Shown here: piece after piece, positions 1 to 11,176 of the stretch
How positions within the stretch are numbered: the first letter of the stretch is position 1
Layout: the number at the start of each line of letters is the position of its first letter
Program-made: the position numbers and the translations under genes
Origin: Ptiloglossa arizonensis
Lineage: Eukaryota > Arthropoda > Insecta > Hymenoptera > Colletidae
NCBI RefSeq assembly: GCF_051014685.1
Contig: NC_135049.1
Location: 32,195,531-32,259,530 of the forward strand
Direction: 5' to 3'
DNA: 64,000 bases
The notes under the pieces: generated by a model
What the model was told of the DNA's origin: nothing
The model's database searches: none
The model's input: only the letters and a program-made list of their open reading frames with translations

Positions 1-3000
1 TTTGGAATTTGTTCGCGAACGAAACCAAAGAGATCGATTTCGTTTCGATCGTTACTCGCGGACGAGAGTCCGAACGCGCGTCCCGCTCGTACGAAATGAA
101 AAAAAAAAAAAAAAAAAGGAAGGAGAGACGATCGGAAAATACGTTTTACCGCGTTTTCGAGGTAAATGCTCGGGAGGATTTTCCTCCCGGGCTCGATTTC
201 GAAAATCGACTCCGAGTCGCGTCGGAATTCGTCGCTCGGGCATGAAATCATCGTCGAATAATCGAGGAGCGCGCAGTATGCATCGCGGCGCGCACAGGAT
301 GCACGCGCGCCGCATGTGGAAACGGTGGGGCGAGCTTCGATAACGCGCACGAAAATCGTATTTAATTCGCGGAACACGAGCATCGCTCGATACATCGAAT
401 CGTTATCGGAGCTCGAGTACGGTGTACGGTCGACTCGCGTCGTTGCTCGCGACGTCGCTCATCGAGAGAGAGAGAGAGAAAGAGAGAGCGAGCACCGATC
501 TCTCGGACGATCGTATGCATATTCATGGTCGTTGTACGCGCACCTGTGCCCGTCACGAGACTCGGTGTTTATCGCTCTCGAAACTCGTCCCTTTGGATAA
601 CGCGATTCTCGCGAACGAAGCCGGTGTCTCGTGTCTCCGCGAGGGATTCGAGCCCGTAGTAGCCTCGCTCGTTGAAATCGGAATACGCGCCTCGAGAAAA
701 TGGCCGGTCGACCGCTCGTTGGTCCGTGTTCGATCGGAAATCGAAGCTCGCGGCGGGGACAATTTTTTTTTTTCCTCCCCGAAAACGAACCAACGCATCG
801 CGCCGTGCAACCCGGAGGGAATATTTCCCGCGGTCGTTTCCCGAGAACGATTCGGGCCGATGGAAAACGAGAGAGAGAGAGACGACGCGAGAGGAGAGCA
901 AAGTCCGAAACCCGAGATACCAGGCGTAAACTACCCCGGAATATCCGTTGTCTCGAAACCGATTACGCGACGCGGGATTATTTCGGTGCAATTTCGCCGG
1001 TGAAATTTACTCGAGGAGATTCTCTCGCGTAGAGAGAGATCTTCGATCGGCTCGTGCGCGACCGATGGTCGATCACGGCCGCGAATTCGGACGCGCGTAT
1101 ACTACCCGTGCGCGAATTCGGTACGCGGAGCGAGCACTGGCCATCGACCGACGCGTACAACGAATTGCATCGTAAGTCACGGGGAAGATCCCGAACCGGT
1201 GGAATTCGAAGGTATTCCTAGCACGGACGGTACGTCATAAATCCGACGCAACGAGTTACCCGCGCCGCACCGCGCAGCGCCGCGACACCTCCGCGTACCG
1301 ACCAATATTTCACTTTTAATCCTACCCGCGGGATCCGAGCAACGTGTAACGCAAGCGCGGTACGATCCGCGCGTATATCCGCGCCGCGGGCTCGTAATTG
1401 ATTCGCCGGGAACCCGAGTAATAAACCGGAGGACCGTCCCTCTCGTTCCGCGAACGCGTACCGGACGAAGAAAGCGTTACGGGTACCTAGAACGGGAAAG
1501 AGTTCTTATCGATCCTGGCCCAGCCGGGAGGGTACGCGCCCGATAAAGGTTCCACGGGCCCCTCGTTTTACGTTCAACCGATCGCAGGAGGGGGTACGGT
1601 TAACAACGTCGAGAGAAGGTTCAATGGTTGCGGGAAGAGGAAAAGGAAGAGAGACCGATAAGCGGGACACCGAGTTCTCGAGTTCGACGCGCGACAGGAA
1701 ACGACGCGCAACGAATGAACCAGCCGCGAGAATAACGAATTGTCGTCGCGAGCCGCCAGTGAAATTTTAAATTAACCGTTACCGCCGCCCGCGGCTCGTA
1801 AATCGCCCGAGAAGCCCGTCCGAAAGAAACCGCGCACCGGTGTTCGTTTCGTTAAACCGTTTCCCTTCTAACGAACCAACTTTCCCCGGACCCTCCTCCG
1901 TGAAAAGAACGCGTTCCAAAGCCAGGGTGGTTCTCGTTCTCGGTCCCCACCCTCTTCACCCTCCTCTCGGCGAAAATATTCAATTTCGCGGCGAGACGCG
2001 GTCGACCGGAGAAAGAAGATAAACTTCCCCCGAAGAACCGGCTTTTCGTCTTAAGGGGGCTTTCCGGTCGGTCGTCCGAGACGAAAATTTCTTTTCTTAG
2101 CGCTGGAGGACCAACGATCGATTTCGAATTCGGCACACGCGTTTCAACGTTTCCGATCGCGGCGTCGAAGATACGTTCACGCGATCCGTTCGGAGAATCG
2201 AACTTCTCTTGTCCATTCGCGAGCACCGAACAGAGTCGCTACTTGGGAAACAAAATTCTCGAAAATTACGCGACGAGCATCTCTCTCTCTCTCGAAATCG
2301 CGTTACCTCCTCCCGTCTCCTCCCGTTTCGATCTCGCGTTACTCGAGCGAGCTTCCCGTTGCATCGGCGCGCGTATCGGGAAACCGAAGTGCCCCGTTCC
2401 GTGGAAAATTTCCTTGGACGATCGCGCTGGGAGTTTTAAATATTTCACGGCGCAATGGCGGCGTAATCGAGCAAAGTCGGCGATGAATTTTCCCCTGGCG
2501 AGCGGGCTCCGCGGAACGGACGTTTCGGAGAGCACGAAAGGTCAAAGGATCGTTAGCCGAGCGTTTCCGCAAACGGACAATCTAAACGACCGCTAACGAA
2601 GTAACGAGATCACGTACGTTTCTGGAATATACGTGCCGGGCTCGACTGGAACGACGAATTTTCTCGGAAATTTACCTCGATGCCGGCGAATTACGAGCGT
2701 TCCCGTTTAGCTGTCGCGAAATCGCGGTAATTTGGCACGATTCTCGAACGGAAGCCGGGAACCGCTCGACTTTTCTCAACAATTTTCGCGGTTAATCCCT
2801 TCGTACGCGAGGCACGATTCTTCGCTGCGAAGCTCGTCTCGAGAACGCCGCGCGGTTCTTTCGTATCTCGAACCTATTCGTCGTTTCGCGACCCGAGCCC
2901 GCTCTCGTAAATACAATTCGCGAACAAGAAGAACGACCAAACGCTCCTGAGCGCCGACCAACGTAAAACACGCGGAAGAGTTACGGGAAGAGTTACAGGA

Positions 3001-4132
3001 TTCCAAGGAACGTACATCGGACTGATCGGAGTCTGAGCGAAAGGACGAGAAGGAGACTCGAATTTCGTATCACCGCGAGAGAATACGAACAAATTCGGGA
3101 AAAACTCGGTAATCCTTTCGGTTCGCGCGTTCTTCGTCGGAAGCTCGAAACTCTTCCACGGTTGAGACACGCACCGCTCGATTCCGTTCCGCGAGCGTAA
3201 CGACGCGAGAAGCGACGATCGAACTTGTTCGTCGAGGGACCTTCGATCGTTTTCCATTATCGGTGGCTCCGCAAATTGTTGTTTCCTCCCCGTTGACCGA
3301 ACGTACACGGGTAACCGCGACGTCGCGGCTACTTCACCTTCTCGTAAGCCGACTGATAAGATTTCTCGCGCGTCCGAGACGTCTCAAAGGACGAGAATCG
3401 ATCTCGACGCGACCTCCGTGCCGCCGATGCGTCAACATCGAGGACCGTCCCGGTGAAACCGGACGAAATTTACTCCGCGACGAAAGCACGGGATTCCCGA
3501 GCGTTCCGTTTGTTCGTTTCTTCCCGATAAGGAGAACTACGGCGACGAGTCGCGCCCGAAACGATTCGCCATTTCTGGTGTATTCGCGAGCCGGAGTTAA
3601 GCTCCCGTTCGCGGAAAGAGGTACGTACCGACGTGGCGTAATACCCAGCGTATCGTTGCGTAAATAGAGAAGACGGACGAGCGAGCTCCGAGCGTGGACG
3701 GGAGCTTAAATTAATTAAAAGACGCGAGCCGGCCGAGCGACGGGACACTTCCGAAATTAAACGAAGTTTCGAGGACGGAGCCACGGGTTCCGAGATTTCG
3801 CGGGAACAATGCGGCCCGCGAACTCCTCGTCTCGGACCGAGTAATTATCGAGATACGACGGAGAACCGTGATCGTTATCGCGCGGAGACGGTACGAAACG
3901 AGACGGTGGTCGTTCGTCGAAAACTCGCTCTTGAACGCGGGGAATCGTGTTCTCGACCGGTGACGAATTCGCGCGTACGTGGTTCGCGCAACGAACCGGT
4001 ATCCCGATACTTTCTCGACGATTCGTGATGCGTCCTACGCGCGATGCGATACAACGAGGAGTACGACGATGGAAAAAAAAGTGCTCGAGTCGCTTTCTCG
4101 CGCTCGACGCGAGCCGCGCGAATCCCGCGTAC
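1..4132 (-). other. Intron of the left-hand minus-strand gene, no exon recognised
   Basis: This stretch lies downstream of the donor site that ends the coding exon at 4133, so it is read as intron reaching past the left edge. I checked both strands for protein-like segments and saw only arginine/serine-rich open frames typical of the CpG-rich background. It contains a run of 19 A at 99–117 and a short AG repeat near 464–490. No promoter, RNA gene or mobile element was recognised. Confidence 0.45.
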
Positions 4133-4287
4133 CTGCTCGCGTTGATCGTGAAGATCGTCTCGATGGATCGGCGATCGAGCACGCCGCTAAGTAAATACTG
4201 AATGGCGATAAGGGCCAGCACGACGCAGACGATCGCCTTGTAAAGGTGGGCACGATGCCACAGTGCCACGGCTGCGGCCGCAGTCAT
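4133..4287 (-). CDS. First coding exon of a type II (signal-anchor) membrane protein, partial
   Basis: The exon encodes 51 residues plus two bases and ends at an AG|GTACGC donor just below 4133. The protein starts MTAAAAVALWHRAHLYKA, followed by a hydrophobic helix at about residues 19–34 (IVCVVLALIAIQYLLS), then polar sequence ending TIFTINAS. A short basic head, one uncleaved helix and a lumenal stem is the layout of type II Golgi enzymes such as glycosyl- and sulfotransferases. That assignment is inference from topology only: no catalytic domain is in the window and I do not recognise the family. The frame stays open upstream to a TGA near 4636 but has no earlier in-frame ATG, so the ATG at 4287–4285 was chosen. 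Low CpG compared with the flanks supports coding. It could also be a short single-pass protein. Confidence 0.6.
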
Positions 4288-4700
4288 CGCATGTGCGAGA
4301 CACCATAACTCCCTCCTATCGCCGTTAGAAGAGCGCCGTCCTGGACGAGGCGCTCCCTGTTGGCCGCAGTTGCCGTTCCTCTTCCCGTTCGCTCCTATAC
4401 CCGGCCCTCCGTTTACTCCGGGAACGAGATACCAGCGAGCTGTACCCGCTGTCTTCTGACTTCCTTCCAGCCGGTCGACCGGGACGGGATCAACGACGAA
4501 CGGAACCAGTGGAAAGAGGAGAACCAGGACGAGGAACGGGCGAAGGAGAAGGAGAAGGACGAGGAAAAGGAGGAAAAGGAGGAGGACCGAGGATCGAAGA
4601 AAGAAAAGACCGCCCGAGGCTACTCACTTCCGGTCACCAAGCGCATTACCCTCCGGCACGAGTGCTCTCAGCATCGCGACACCTTCGGGCTATCCTGAGA
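4288..4700 (-). promoter_or_regulatory. 5' leader with upstream ATGs and a probable small 5'UTR intron
   Basis: Upstream of the start codon the minus strand shows a good donor (GGAA|GTGAGT, exon side at 4628). A long polypyrimidine tract follows (roughly 4600–4510), then several AG dinucleotides around 4470–4455. Together these look like a small intron in the 5'UTR. The purine-rich plus strand of the tract creates a false lysine/glutamate-rich open frame. Two upstream ATGs precede the start. One (4306–4304) opens an overlapping out-of-frame ORF of 39 codons. The other (4292–4290) opens a two-codon ORF whose TGA overlaps the main ATG. No TATA box was recognised. Confidence 0.4.
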
Positions 4701-5507
4701 AACAGAACAAAAATACAGTGCGTCTTAAAAACGTTCGCGAAGCCCCGCAGCCGTAGCTGGCTCGACCTCGCGTTGCTCGTTTCGTCGACGTTTATCCCCG
4801 AGAAACGATCGAGCAACGCGATTCTAGACGAATACTCGCGACGATACCCCCGCGATCCTCTTCTGGGCAAACCCTTTTAACCCTGGCGATAACGAACGGG
4901 CGTCGGTGCCCACCGGACCTTCGTTGCGAGTCCGGTTATCTTCGTTTCGAAATGGGAAACTTTTTTTTTTTTACATCGCTCTCGATAAGTCCTATCGGTC
5001 GCGCGTTTCTTGGAAGTTTCAAAGATTTACGCGTCTGGGTACGTTTACCGGTGTCCAATTTCGAAAGAAATTTTTGCTCGTCGTTTATCTCTCGGACGAG
5101 CCCCGAACGTTCGATTCCAGCGACGACCGCGATCGATAACTCGGAGTAGCTCGTCGATCGATCGGCCCTAAACTACGATATCATCGAACCGATTCGCCGG
5201 GGACAGGAACGCGCGTCGCGTTAAAGGCGACAGCTTCGTAAACAACGAGGTATCGAACGGCCCCGTTACAGCGAACACGCTCCGTTCGAAACGAAGGAGA
5301 TCCGAGCGTCGAACGATCGCGACTTCTCGAACCAGCGAAAGAAACGCGACATTGACTTCGATGCCCAAAAGGAAGTTCTCGTCACAGACGTCGAGGAATC
5401 GGGCGGTAGATACCGAGTAAGGTTACGCGCTCGTTCCGTGTAACGATGGACGGTTGGTGAAAAAGATTAGATAGCGCATCCGGTCGTTCGAGGGCAACGA
5501 GCGACTG
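4701..5507. other. Intergenic sequence, nothing recognised
   Basis: CpG-rich non-coding sequence with a T run near 4960–4971. No exon, RNA gene or repeat was recognised before the tandem array that follows. Confidence 0.4.
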
Positions 5508-6392
5508 TTACAGCGAAAGATTGATTTCGGTGCGCGACTCGGGTAATTCGGAAGCGACGCGGAGGAACCACCGACAGCGCGTACTTTTCGGAACTCGTGG
5601 CCGTTCGATGGTGAAAACTGAAACGAAGAAACTTGCCCATCGAGTAAAAGTTCGAGTTTGCGAGGAACGAACGACGCGATCGACGCGATTAATCGCATCC
5701 CCGTGAACCTTGTCGGTGACTTTGAATCGTGTTTCAGTCGCGATTCGGATAATTTGGAAGCGACGCGGAGGAACCACGGACAACGCGTACTTTTCGGAAG
5801 TCGTGGACGTTCGATGGTGAAAATTGAAATAAAGAAACCTGCCCATCGAGAAAAAGTACGAGTTTGCGAGAAGCGAACGACGCGATTAATCGCATCCCCG
5901 CGAACCTTGTCCGTGACATTGAATCGTGTTTCAGTCGCGATTCGGATAATTCGGAAGCGACGCGGAGGAACCACGAACAACGCGTAGTTTCCGGAACTCG
6001 TGGACGTTTAATGGCCTTGATCAATGGAAAAAAAATACAAAGAAACCTGTCCATCAAGTAAAAGTCCAAGTTTGCGAGGAGCGAACGCGCGAGACCCGAT
6101 CGACGCAATTAATCGCATCCCCGCGAACCTTTTCCGTGACTTTGAATCGTGTTTCAGTCGCGATTCGGATAATTCGGAAGCGACGCGGAGGAACCGCGAA
6201 CAACGCGTAGTTTCCGGAACTCGTGGATGTTCGATGGCCTCGATCGATGGTGAAAATTGAAATAAAGAAAGCTGTCCATCGAGTAAAAAGTTCAAGTTTG
6301 CGAGGAGAGAACGCGCGATCGATGCGATTAATCGCATCCCCGCGAACCTTGTCCGTGACTTTGAACGGTGTTGTTTCAGTCGCGACTCCCGC
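5508..6392. repeat. Tandem array of about four 200–220 bp units
   Basis: Four imperfect copies lie head to tail, with a fragment of a fifth. The marker word GAAGCGACGC starts at 5551, 5757, 5954 and 6177, giving spacings of 206, 197 and 223 bp. Each unit runs through a conserved block with GTTTCAGTCGCGATTCGG, then GAGGAACC, then a stretch like GAAATAAAGAAACCTG, and ends near GCATCCCCGCGAACCTTG. Copies differ by point changes and small indels. It looks like a short minisatellite or satellite fragment. Open frames across it on both strands follow the repeat and are not taken as genes. Confidence 0.9.
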
Positions 6393-7614
6393 CGCCGGTG
6401 TTTGCGGAAGGTACGTAGGTAAGGGGTAATAGCCTTTTCGCGTTACCGTCGTTTTACAGCGTCTCGAGTCGGCGAAGAAAGGCCACCGGCTACGAAAGGG
6501 TTTACGTTCGCGTCGACGCGGTAATTCTCGACGTATAGAACTCGTCCGCGTTCGTTCGCGGACAAGCTCGCGACCCGTTCGACGTCCCAGGTCTTTCTTC
6601 TTCGTACTCGTCGTTCGAAGATTATCCATCACCGGATTATCCATCGTTTGCCCTCGCGACTCGCCGAGAACAAGCCATGGTCCAGAAACGACGGTACCCG
6701 ACGTCGCTCGAACTTTCCCCTAATCCCCGCTCTTGGCTATCGTATCCCAAAGCGATCCGACGGGACGAGACTGTGCGTATACAGTGCGAATAAAGCGGAG
6801 AATCTGTTTAACCTTCGAACCGAACACTCGCGTCTCTCGGCGAACCTTCCTTTACCACGGTTCGACGAAACGTTCAAGTCGAGTGGATTCGCGTCGCAAC
6901 GGAACCTCTTCTTGGTCGAATAGATACGTCCCTTTGACGATCCTTGGTTGGAATTACCTTCGAATATTTATTTCGCCAAGTGACGCGTACAAGTCCCGTC
7001 GCGATAGCGCCGACACTGGATAGCAATAACGATGCACACGTGGTCCACGTGGCGGTGACACGCGTCGGAAAATCGGTGCGCGACGTAATCGTCGACGAGC
7101 AGCCGATTATCCGAACGAGAAACGATCGCGTGTACGAGTAATCGGAAACATCGCTACTCGCGAGCACGGAAGCTCGTTCGGAACGCTACGCGGGCAGAAG
7201 GTACCGGGAGGGTGGAGCTCGCTCCGCGATCGAGGTATCGATGAATCGAGCGAAACCGTCGAACGAGGACGCCCGTAGAGTCGATTCGAGTCGAGTCGAC
7301 TCGTCGCGAGCGTCGACGATGGAAAAATCTCGGTGTCGGACGCGTCGTGCGCGGTGACGCGAGGAAAATCGGTGACAAATCGAGGAATTGGTCCGGGTGG
7401 GCGCATTTCGTTTCTGGTCGTTAGGGAGAAACGTGCCGCGATCTCGACACCTACGAAAGAAAAGACGCTCGCGGGGAAGCGACCGTAACGATTTCGAGGG
7501 GATCTCGAGCACAGACGGCTTCCAGAATCGCACGAAAGCGCGATCGTGACTGCCTCCCTGCGCCCGATCTTGCCCATTAAGAATCGCTTCTACGCGAACC
7601 AAGTGCTACACAAC
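6393..7614. other. Intergenic sequence with a pair of E-boxes
   Basis: No gene was recognised. The only local structure is two CACGTG palindromes at 7037–7042 and 7046–7051, separated by three bases. The rest is CpG-rich background. Confidence 0.4.
7037..7051. promoter_or_regulatory. Tandem CACGTG E-boxes
   Basis: Two perfect CACGTG hexamers lie three bases apart. bHLH factors bind such sites, but there is no nearby supported gene to connect them to, so function is only a possibility. Confidence 0.3.
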
Positions 7615-8065
7615 TTGCAGAAATTGCTCGCTCCTGTGCTCGGGTCCCGTTCTGGCAAATGCGAATTTTCGACCGCATCAAAGTCGCCGATCTATCCTCG
7701 AGACGCTTCGTTTTCGACACCGATTACACGCACTGCGATGAAACTGGGTTTATCCGCGACGAAGAACTCGAAAACGAACGCACAATTGGCGGAATCGACA
7801 AGCTCGGTGACAACAGCGTGGAATTTTTCGCCGATCTTGCAGAAATTGCTTGCTCCTGTGCTCGGGTCTCCTTCTGGCAAATGCGAATTTTGGACCGCAC
7901 CAAAGTCGCCGATCTATCCTCAAGACGCTTAGTTTTCGACATCGATGACACGCACCGCGTTGTAACCGCGTTAATCCGCGACGAAGAGCTCAGAAACAAA
8001 GCGGATGCACAATTAGCGGAATCGACAAGCTCGGTGACAACAGCGTGGAATTTTTCGCCGATCTT
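7615..8065 (+). repeat. Direct duplication of a 222 bp unit with an open plus-strand frame
   Basis: Two copies start with TTGCAGAAATTGC at 7615 and 7837, 222 bp apart, a multiple of three. The second copy carries about five extra bases near 8000–8012, after which the frames of the two copies diverge. A plus-strand frame runs through both copies, with matching peptides such as KVADLSSRR in each. Copy 1 has FDTDYTHCDETGFIRDEEL, whose end vaguely resembles an EF-hand loop (TGFIRDEEL), but the first calcium ligand is not in place. A second plus frame is also open, so coding is unproven. It may be a duplicated exon relic, a pseudogene fragment or a minisatellite. Confidence 0.8.
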
Positions 8066-8749
8066 CCAATCGTCGAATTGTTCCGCTCTTTCTCGGAGAT
8101 GTTTATCGTCGTTATCGTACGGGCAAAGCGTCTTTGGAAACGATACGTAGAAAATCGAGGTACGAGTAATAAGAGCGCGCGTGCAGAAACGTAAACGATC
8201 GGATCATTTTCTCGAAGAGTTTCGAAAGGAAACCGGCCACCCGGAAAAATAGATTCGAAGCACGACGAGCGAACCGTTCGTCCTTTTCAGCGGTTGTTCC
8301 GCGCTTTGGGCAATCGGAGCGTTTAAAAATTTCAAGGCGGTCGCTCGCTGAAAACTTTGCGTCGCACGAGCCGGAAAGTTTCCCTACGCACGGATCGGTG
8401 GGAAAAAGAAGGACGAGAAAATTGCAACAATTTCCAGTTTGCGTCGCACTCGGGGCGAGGAATCGATATCCCCGCGTGTCTTCGTCGAGTCGTAAAGTCG
8501 GCCATATCGACGTAAAGACGAGATCGTGTTTCCTCGCTCGCGTCTCCCTCGAATCGATTACGTCGCGTACTCGTCGCCACGGTTCTCGTATCGGTGATCT
8601 CGATTTTTTTTATTTCTCCGCCGTCCATAAACGGTCGTGCAACGCGCAATTACTCGACGCGATACTCCCCGTACCCCGATCTTTCTCGTTTCGAGCGTTT
8701 ACCGTATTATTCGATCCCGCTCGACATCCTCGCGCGTCTTCGCCAAGCG

Positions 8750-9080
8750 TTGGTCTTTGTTGTAAAGTTCGGATCGTAATACGTAGTTTATTATAATATG
8801 CAGGGGTCTCTCGTATCCGGTATAGTTTTTTTACATATGAAAATGGAAAGTTCGAAGAAACAAGTATACGGTGATATGCCTTGACGTGAACGACGCCAGT
8901 GTCGTGTGGTCTTCGTGACTCTGGACTTGAAACTGAATAGAAGAAAAATCCAAAAGGAAAATAGCCAAACCGTTGACGACCCTTCCGCGCCAATATGGAG
9001 ACAGTCCTTAAAACTGACATCGACCATTATATATCGACCTCTTAGGATCATTGTTGCATTAATTCCAACAGTCTTGATAG
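8750..9080. other. Low-CpG, AT-richer island, function unknown
   Basis: Base composition changes abruptly: CpG becomes rare and A/T words dominate, including TTTATTATAATATG near 8790 and CATTATATATCGACC near 9025. Both strands have short protein-like frames, for example a plus-strand IIYRPLRIIVALIPTVLIV, but none can be assigned. No terminal inverted repeats were found. It could be a conserved non-coding element or an old insertion. Confidence 0.4.
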
Positions 9081-9561
9081 TTTCGCCTCAACGCGGAAAA
9101 TTCGCGCGCGAATGGAAAACGTCGAGGTTCCCCACAGGGTACGCTTTAACTTCGAACCGGACCTCGATATCGGTAACTGTGTACGTAGCCGGTAAACGAC
9201 GGTCGCCGGCGTTAATAATCGAAGAAGAGTGGACGAGCCGATGGATTCGATGCGCGTCCTCGTGGTACTCGAGGTTGTCGTTCACGTCGTTGGAGAACAA
9301 AGAAGCTTCGTGCATAATTCGCGGAATATTTGGAGACGCGATCGTGTCTCCTCTCGCCTCGTTCCTCTTTCGACCTACTTTTCGTACCATTTCACCGTAA
9401 ACGCGACACGCGTTCGGATGCACACGCGCGATTGATACCCCGTACCAGACAGGCGGCACCGTTCTCGCGCGTCCGTGTGTATATTTCCAATAGGCGGCGG
9501 AATAAACGCTGAACGCGGAACGGATAGCGATCGGAGTACCGCGCGAGCGACACCGAGCACT

Positions 9562-9610
9562 CGCGTGCGTGCGTGCGTGCGTGCATGCGTCCATGCGTGC
9601 GTGCATGCGC
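9562..9610. repeat. GCGT/GCAT tetranucleotide microsatellite
   Basis: Imperfect run of GCGT with GCAT variants. It generates long Cys/Arg/Ala/His-rich frames on both strands that are not genes. Confidence 0.9.
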
Positions 9611-10323
9611 GAGTCGAACGCGACGCATCGGCGCGAGTGCAATTTACCGTAAAATCTACAATTACGATGGTTATCGCGACACCGCGGTATTGAGCCGCTG
9701 CGACGATCCGTTCCCGGATTTCCCGCCAACTCTTTTTCCATCGCGCGTTCGACGGATAATCAGAATTTTTCAATTTCCGAAACACGGAAATTCTTCGATT
9801 TCTCGCGCGACGAAGCCGAACGATCTGTAAAATCGCCCCGATCGTTGATTTTCGCGCAAACGAGACAACCGTTGGCCCCGCAGGACGAGTTTCGAAACGA
9901 TCGAGAATTTCACCGCTGACCGAAACGACGTCGCGACGCCGAAGGTAAACGCGCGAGAGACTCTACGGAAGCTGAAATCGCGACGAGATCGCAAATTCGG
10001 ATCCCGATCGGACCTAGAGCGTGAGAAAAATTTCGACGAAGCAACCTCTCGATCGTAAACCCGGCTTCGAACGGTCCCGAGGAGAACGCGTACGGGATTT
10101 TCTCCGTCGCGTTGAATAATTTCCACCGCGCGGAATCGCGGTATCGATCCTCCCGTCGGTGCACGGATTGCGTCGCGTGGCCGGAATACTCCGAGAGAAT
10201 ATCGCGTCAACCCTACCCGTGAAGACTCGTCGATAGGGTGTTATCGCGTTCGTCCTCCGGCCGTGTATTTTGCACGCGCGTGTCGCACACTCGGGGAGAA
10301 ACCGAAGGGCTCGGAACACAACG

Positions 10324-10608
10324 ATGGAGGAGAGGACTACAAAGTGCCGTGGTAATCTACCGGTGGATACTTTCGATGTTTTGGAGCGTTGTAACTATGC
10401 GCGAATGAATCGTTTCCTCTGGCTGGTTTCGAAGAGAGAAATCCACAGGAGCGTATCGTCTATCCGCGAGAAGAGGAGCAACGGGTGCTCGCGTATAAGC
10501 TCCTCTTACCATTGGCCGAGAACGGTGACGAAAATCTACGTTGAGGCTGACGTATCCCATAGAAGAACGCAAACGCTCTACGGTGTTCTCCTCGCGTACG
10601 AACGGTAG
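10324..10608 (+). CDS. Possible small ORF, 94 residues, unidentified
   Basis: The ATG at 10324 has A at −3 and G at +4. The frame, which begins MEERTTKCRGNLPVDTFDVL, runs to a TAG at 10606–10608. The sequence has clearly less CpG than its flanks and a mixed amino-acid composition rather than the R/S-rich pattern of chance frames. There is no signal peptide, membrane helix or domain I recognise. No intron is needed, and no promoter or poly(A) signal was found. A minus-strand frame is also open here, so the island may equally be conserved non-coding DNA or part of an antisense exon. Confidence 0.22.
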   Translation: MEERTTKCRGNLPVDTFDVLERCNYARMNRFLWLVSKREIHRSVSSIREKRSNGCSRISSSYHWPRTVTKIYVEADVSHRRTQTLYGVLLAYER

Positions 10609-10993
10609 CGGCGCGCGATCGAGCAACGTTTTCTCGCTCGTGGATCTTCGAAGGCCGACTCGAGCGTCCGTGACCCGATACGATTCTCGATTCCTTTCGG
10701 AGATCGACCGTGCACGGTGACTACTCACGACCCGATGTAAAGCAACGTTCGACGAGAAACAAAACTCGTTGCTCGAAACCGAAGCGTTCATCGGCCCTCG
10801 AGTCCGTGGAGCGGACGAAAGGGTTGGAAAGAAAGGCGGGACGCGTCGGCCTGGGGGCGAATCGCGGGCGAACGCGTCCGGCAGCGTCCGTGCTCGTCGA
10901 GATCGAGCGGGGATAAAATAACCCTTGTACATTTTCCGTTCGTCTCTCCCTTTGCACCCGTTTCGAAGCTCTCGACGCGCGTAACGCGTCGCA

Positions 10994-10995
10994 AT

Positions 10996-11026
<31 letters not shown>

Positions 11027-11092
11027 AGTTCGACGCGAGAAACGCGCGGCCTGATTTCCACCAAGGTTTGCGGGATCTTCTCGACGAGTTAG
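10994..11092 (+). CDS. Short ORF starting with eight glutamines (CAG repeat)
   Basis: An ATG at 10994 with G at −3 opens a 32-residue frame: eight Gln codons (10997–11020), then RQSSTRETRGLISTK. A GT follows that last lysine codon (AAG|GTTTGC), and reading on reaches a stop after eight further residues. Poly-Q at a protein N-terminus is common in insect regulators, but nothing else identifies it. It may simply be a CAG microsatellite; the minus strand reads as poly-Ala or poly-Cys in chance frames. Confidence 0.15.
10997..11020. repeat. (CAG)8 microsatellite
   Basis: Eight uninterrupted CAG triplets. Confidence 0.95.
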
Positions 11093-11150
11093 GAATCGGT
11101 AGAGGTCTCCTCGCGAGTTTCGTTTCCCGTTTTCGCACGCGACACCGCGT

Positions 11151-11176
11151 CTCGTCGCGTCGCGTCGCGTCGCGTC
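11151..11176. repeat. (GTCGC)n short tandem repeat
   Basis: About four to five copies of the pentamer CGCGT/GTCGC. The same motif recurs at 56584–56629. Confidence 0.9.

Noticed and set aside
4360..4698. Plus-strand Lys/Glu-rich ORF of 112 residues
   Set aside because: It is the antisense of a polypyrimidine tract in the leader of the minus-strand gene; the KEKDEEKEEK pattern is a low-complexity artefact.
5508..6392. Possible CRISPR array
   Set aside because: Units of about 200 bp are similar along their whole length, with no short repeat/unique spacer alternation, and the DNA is eukaryotic.
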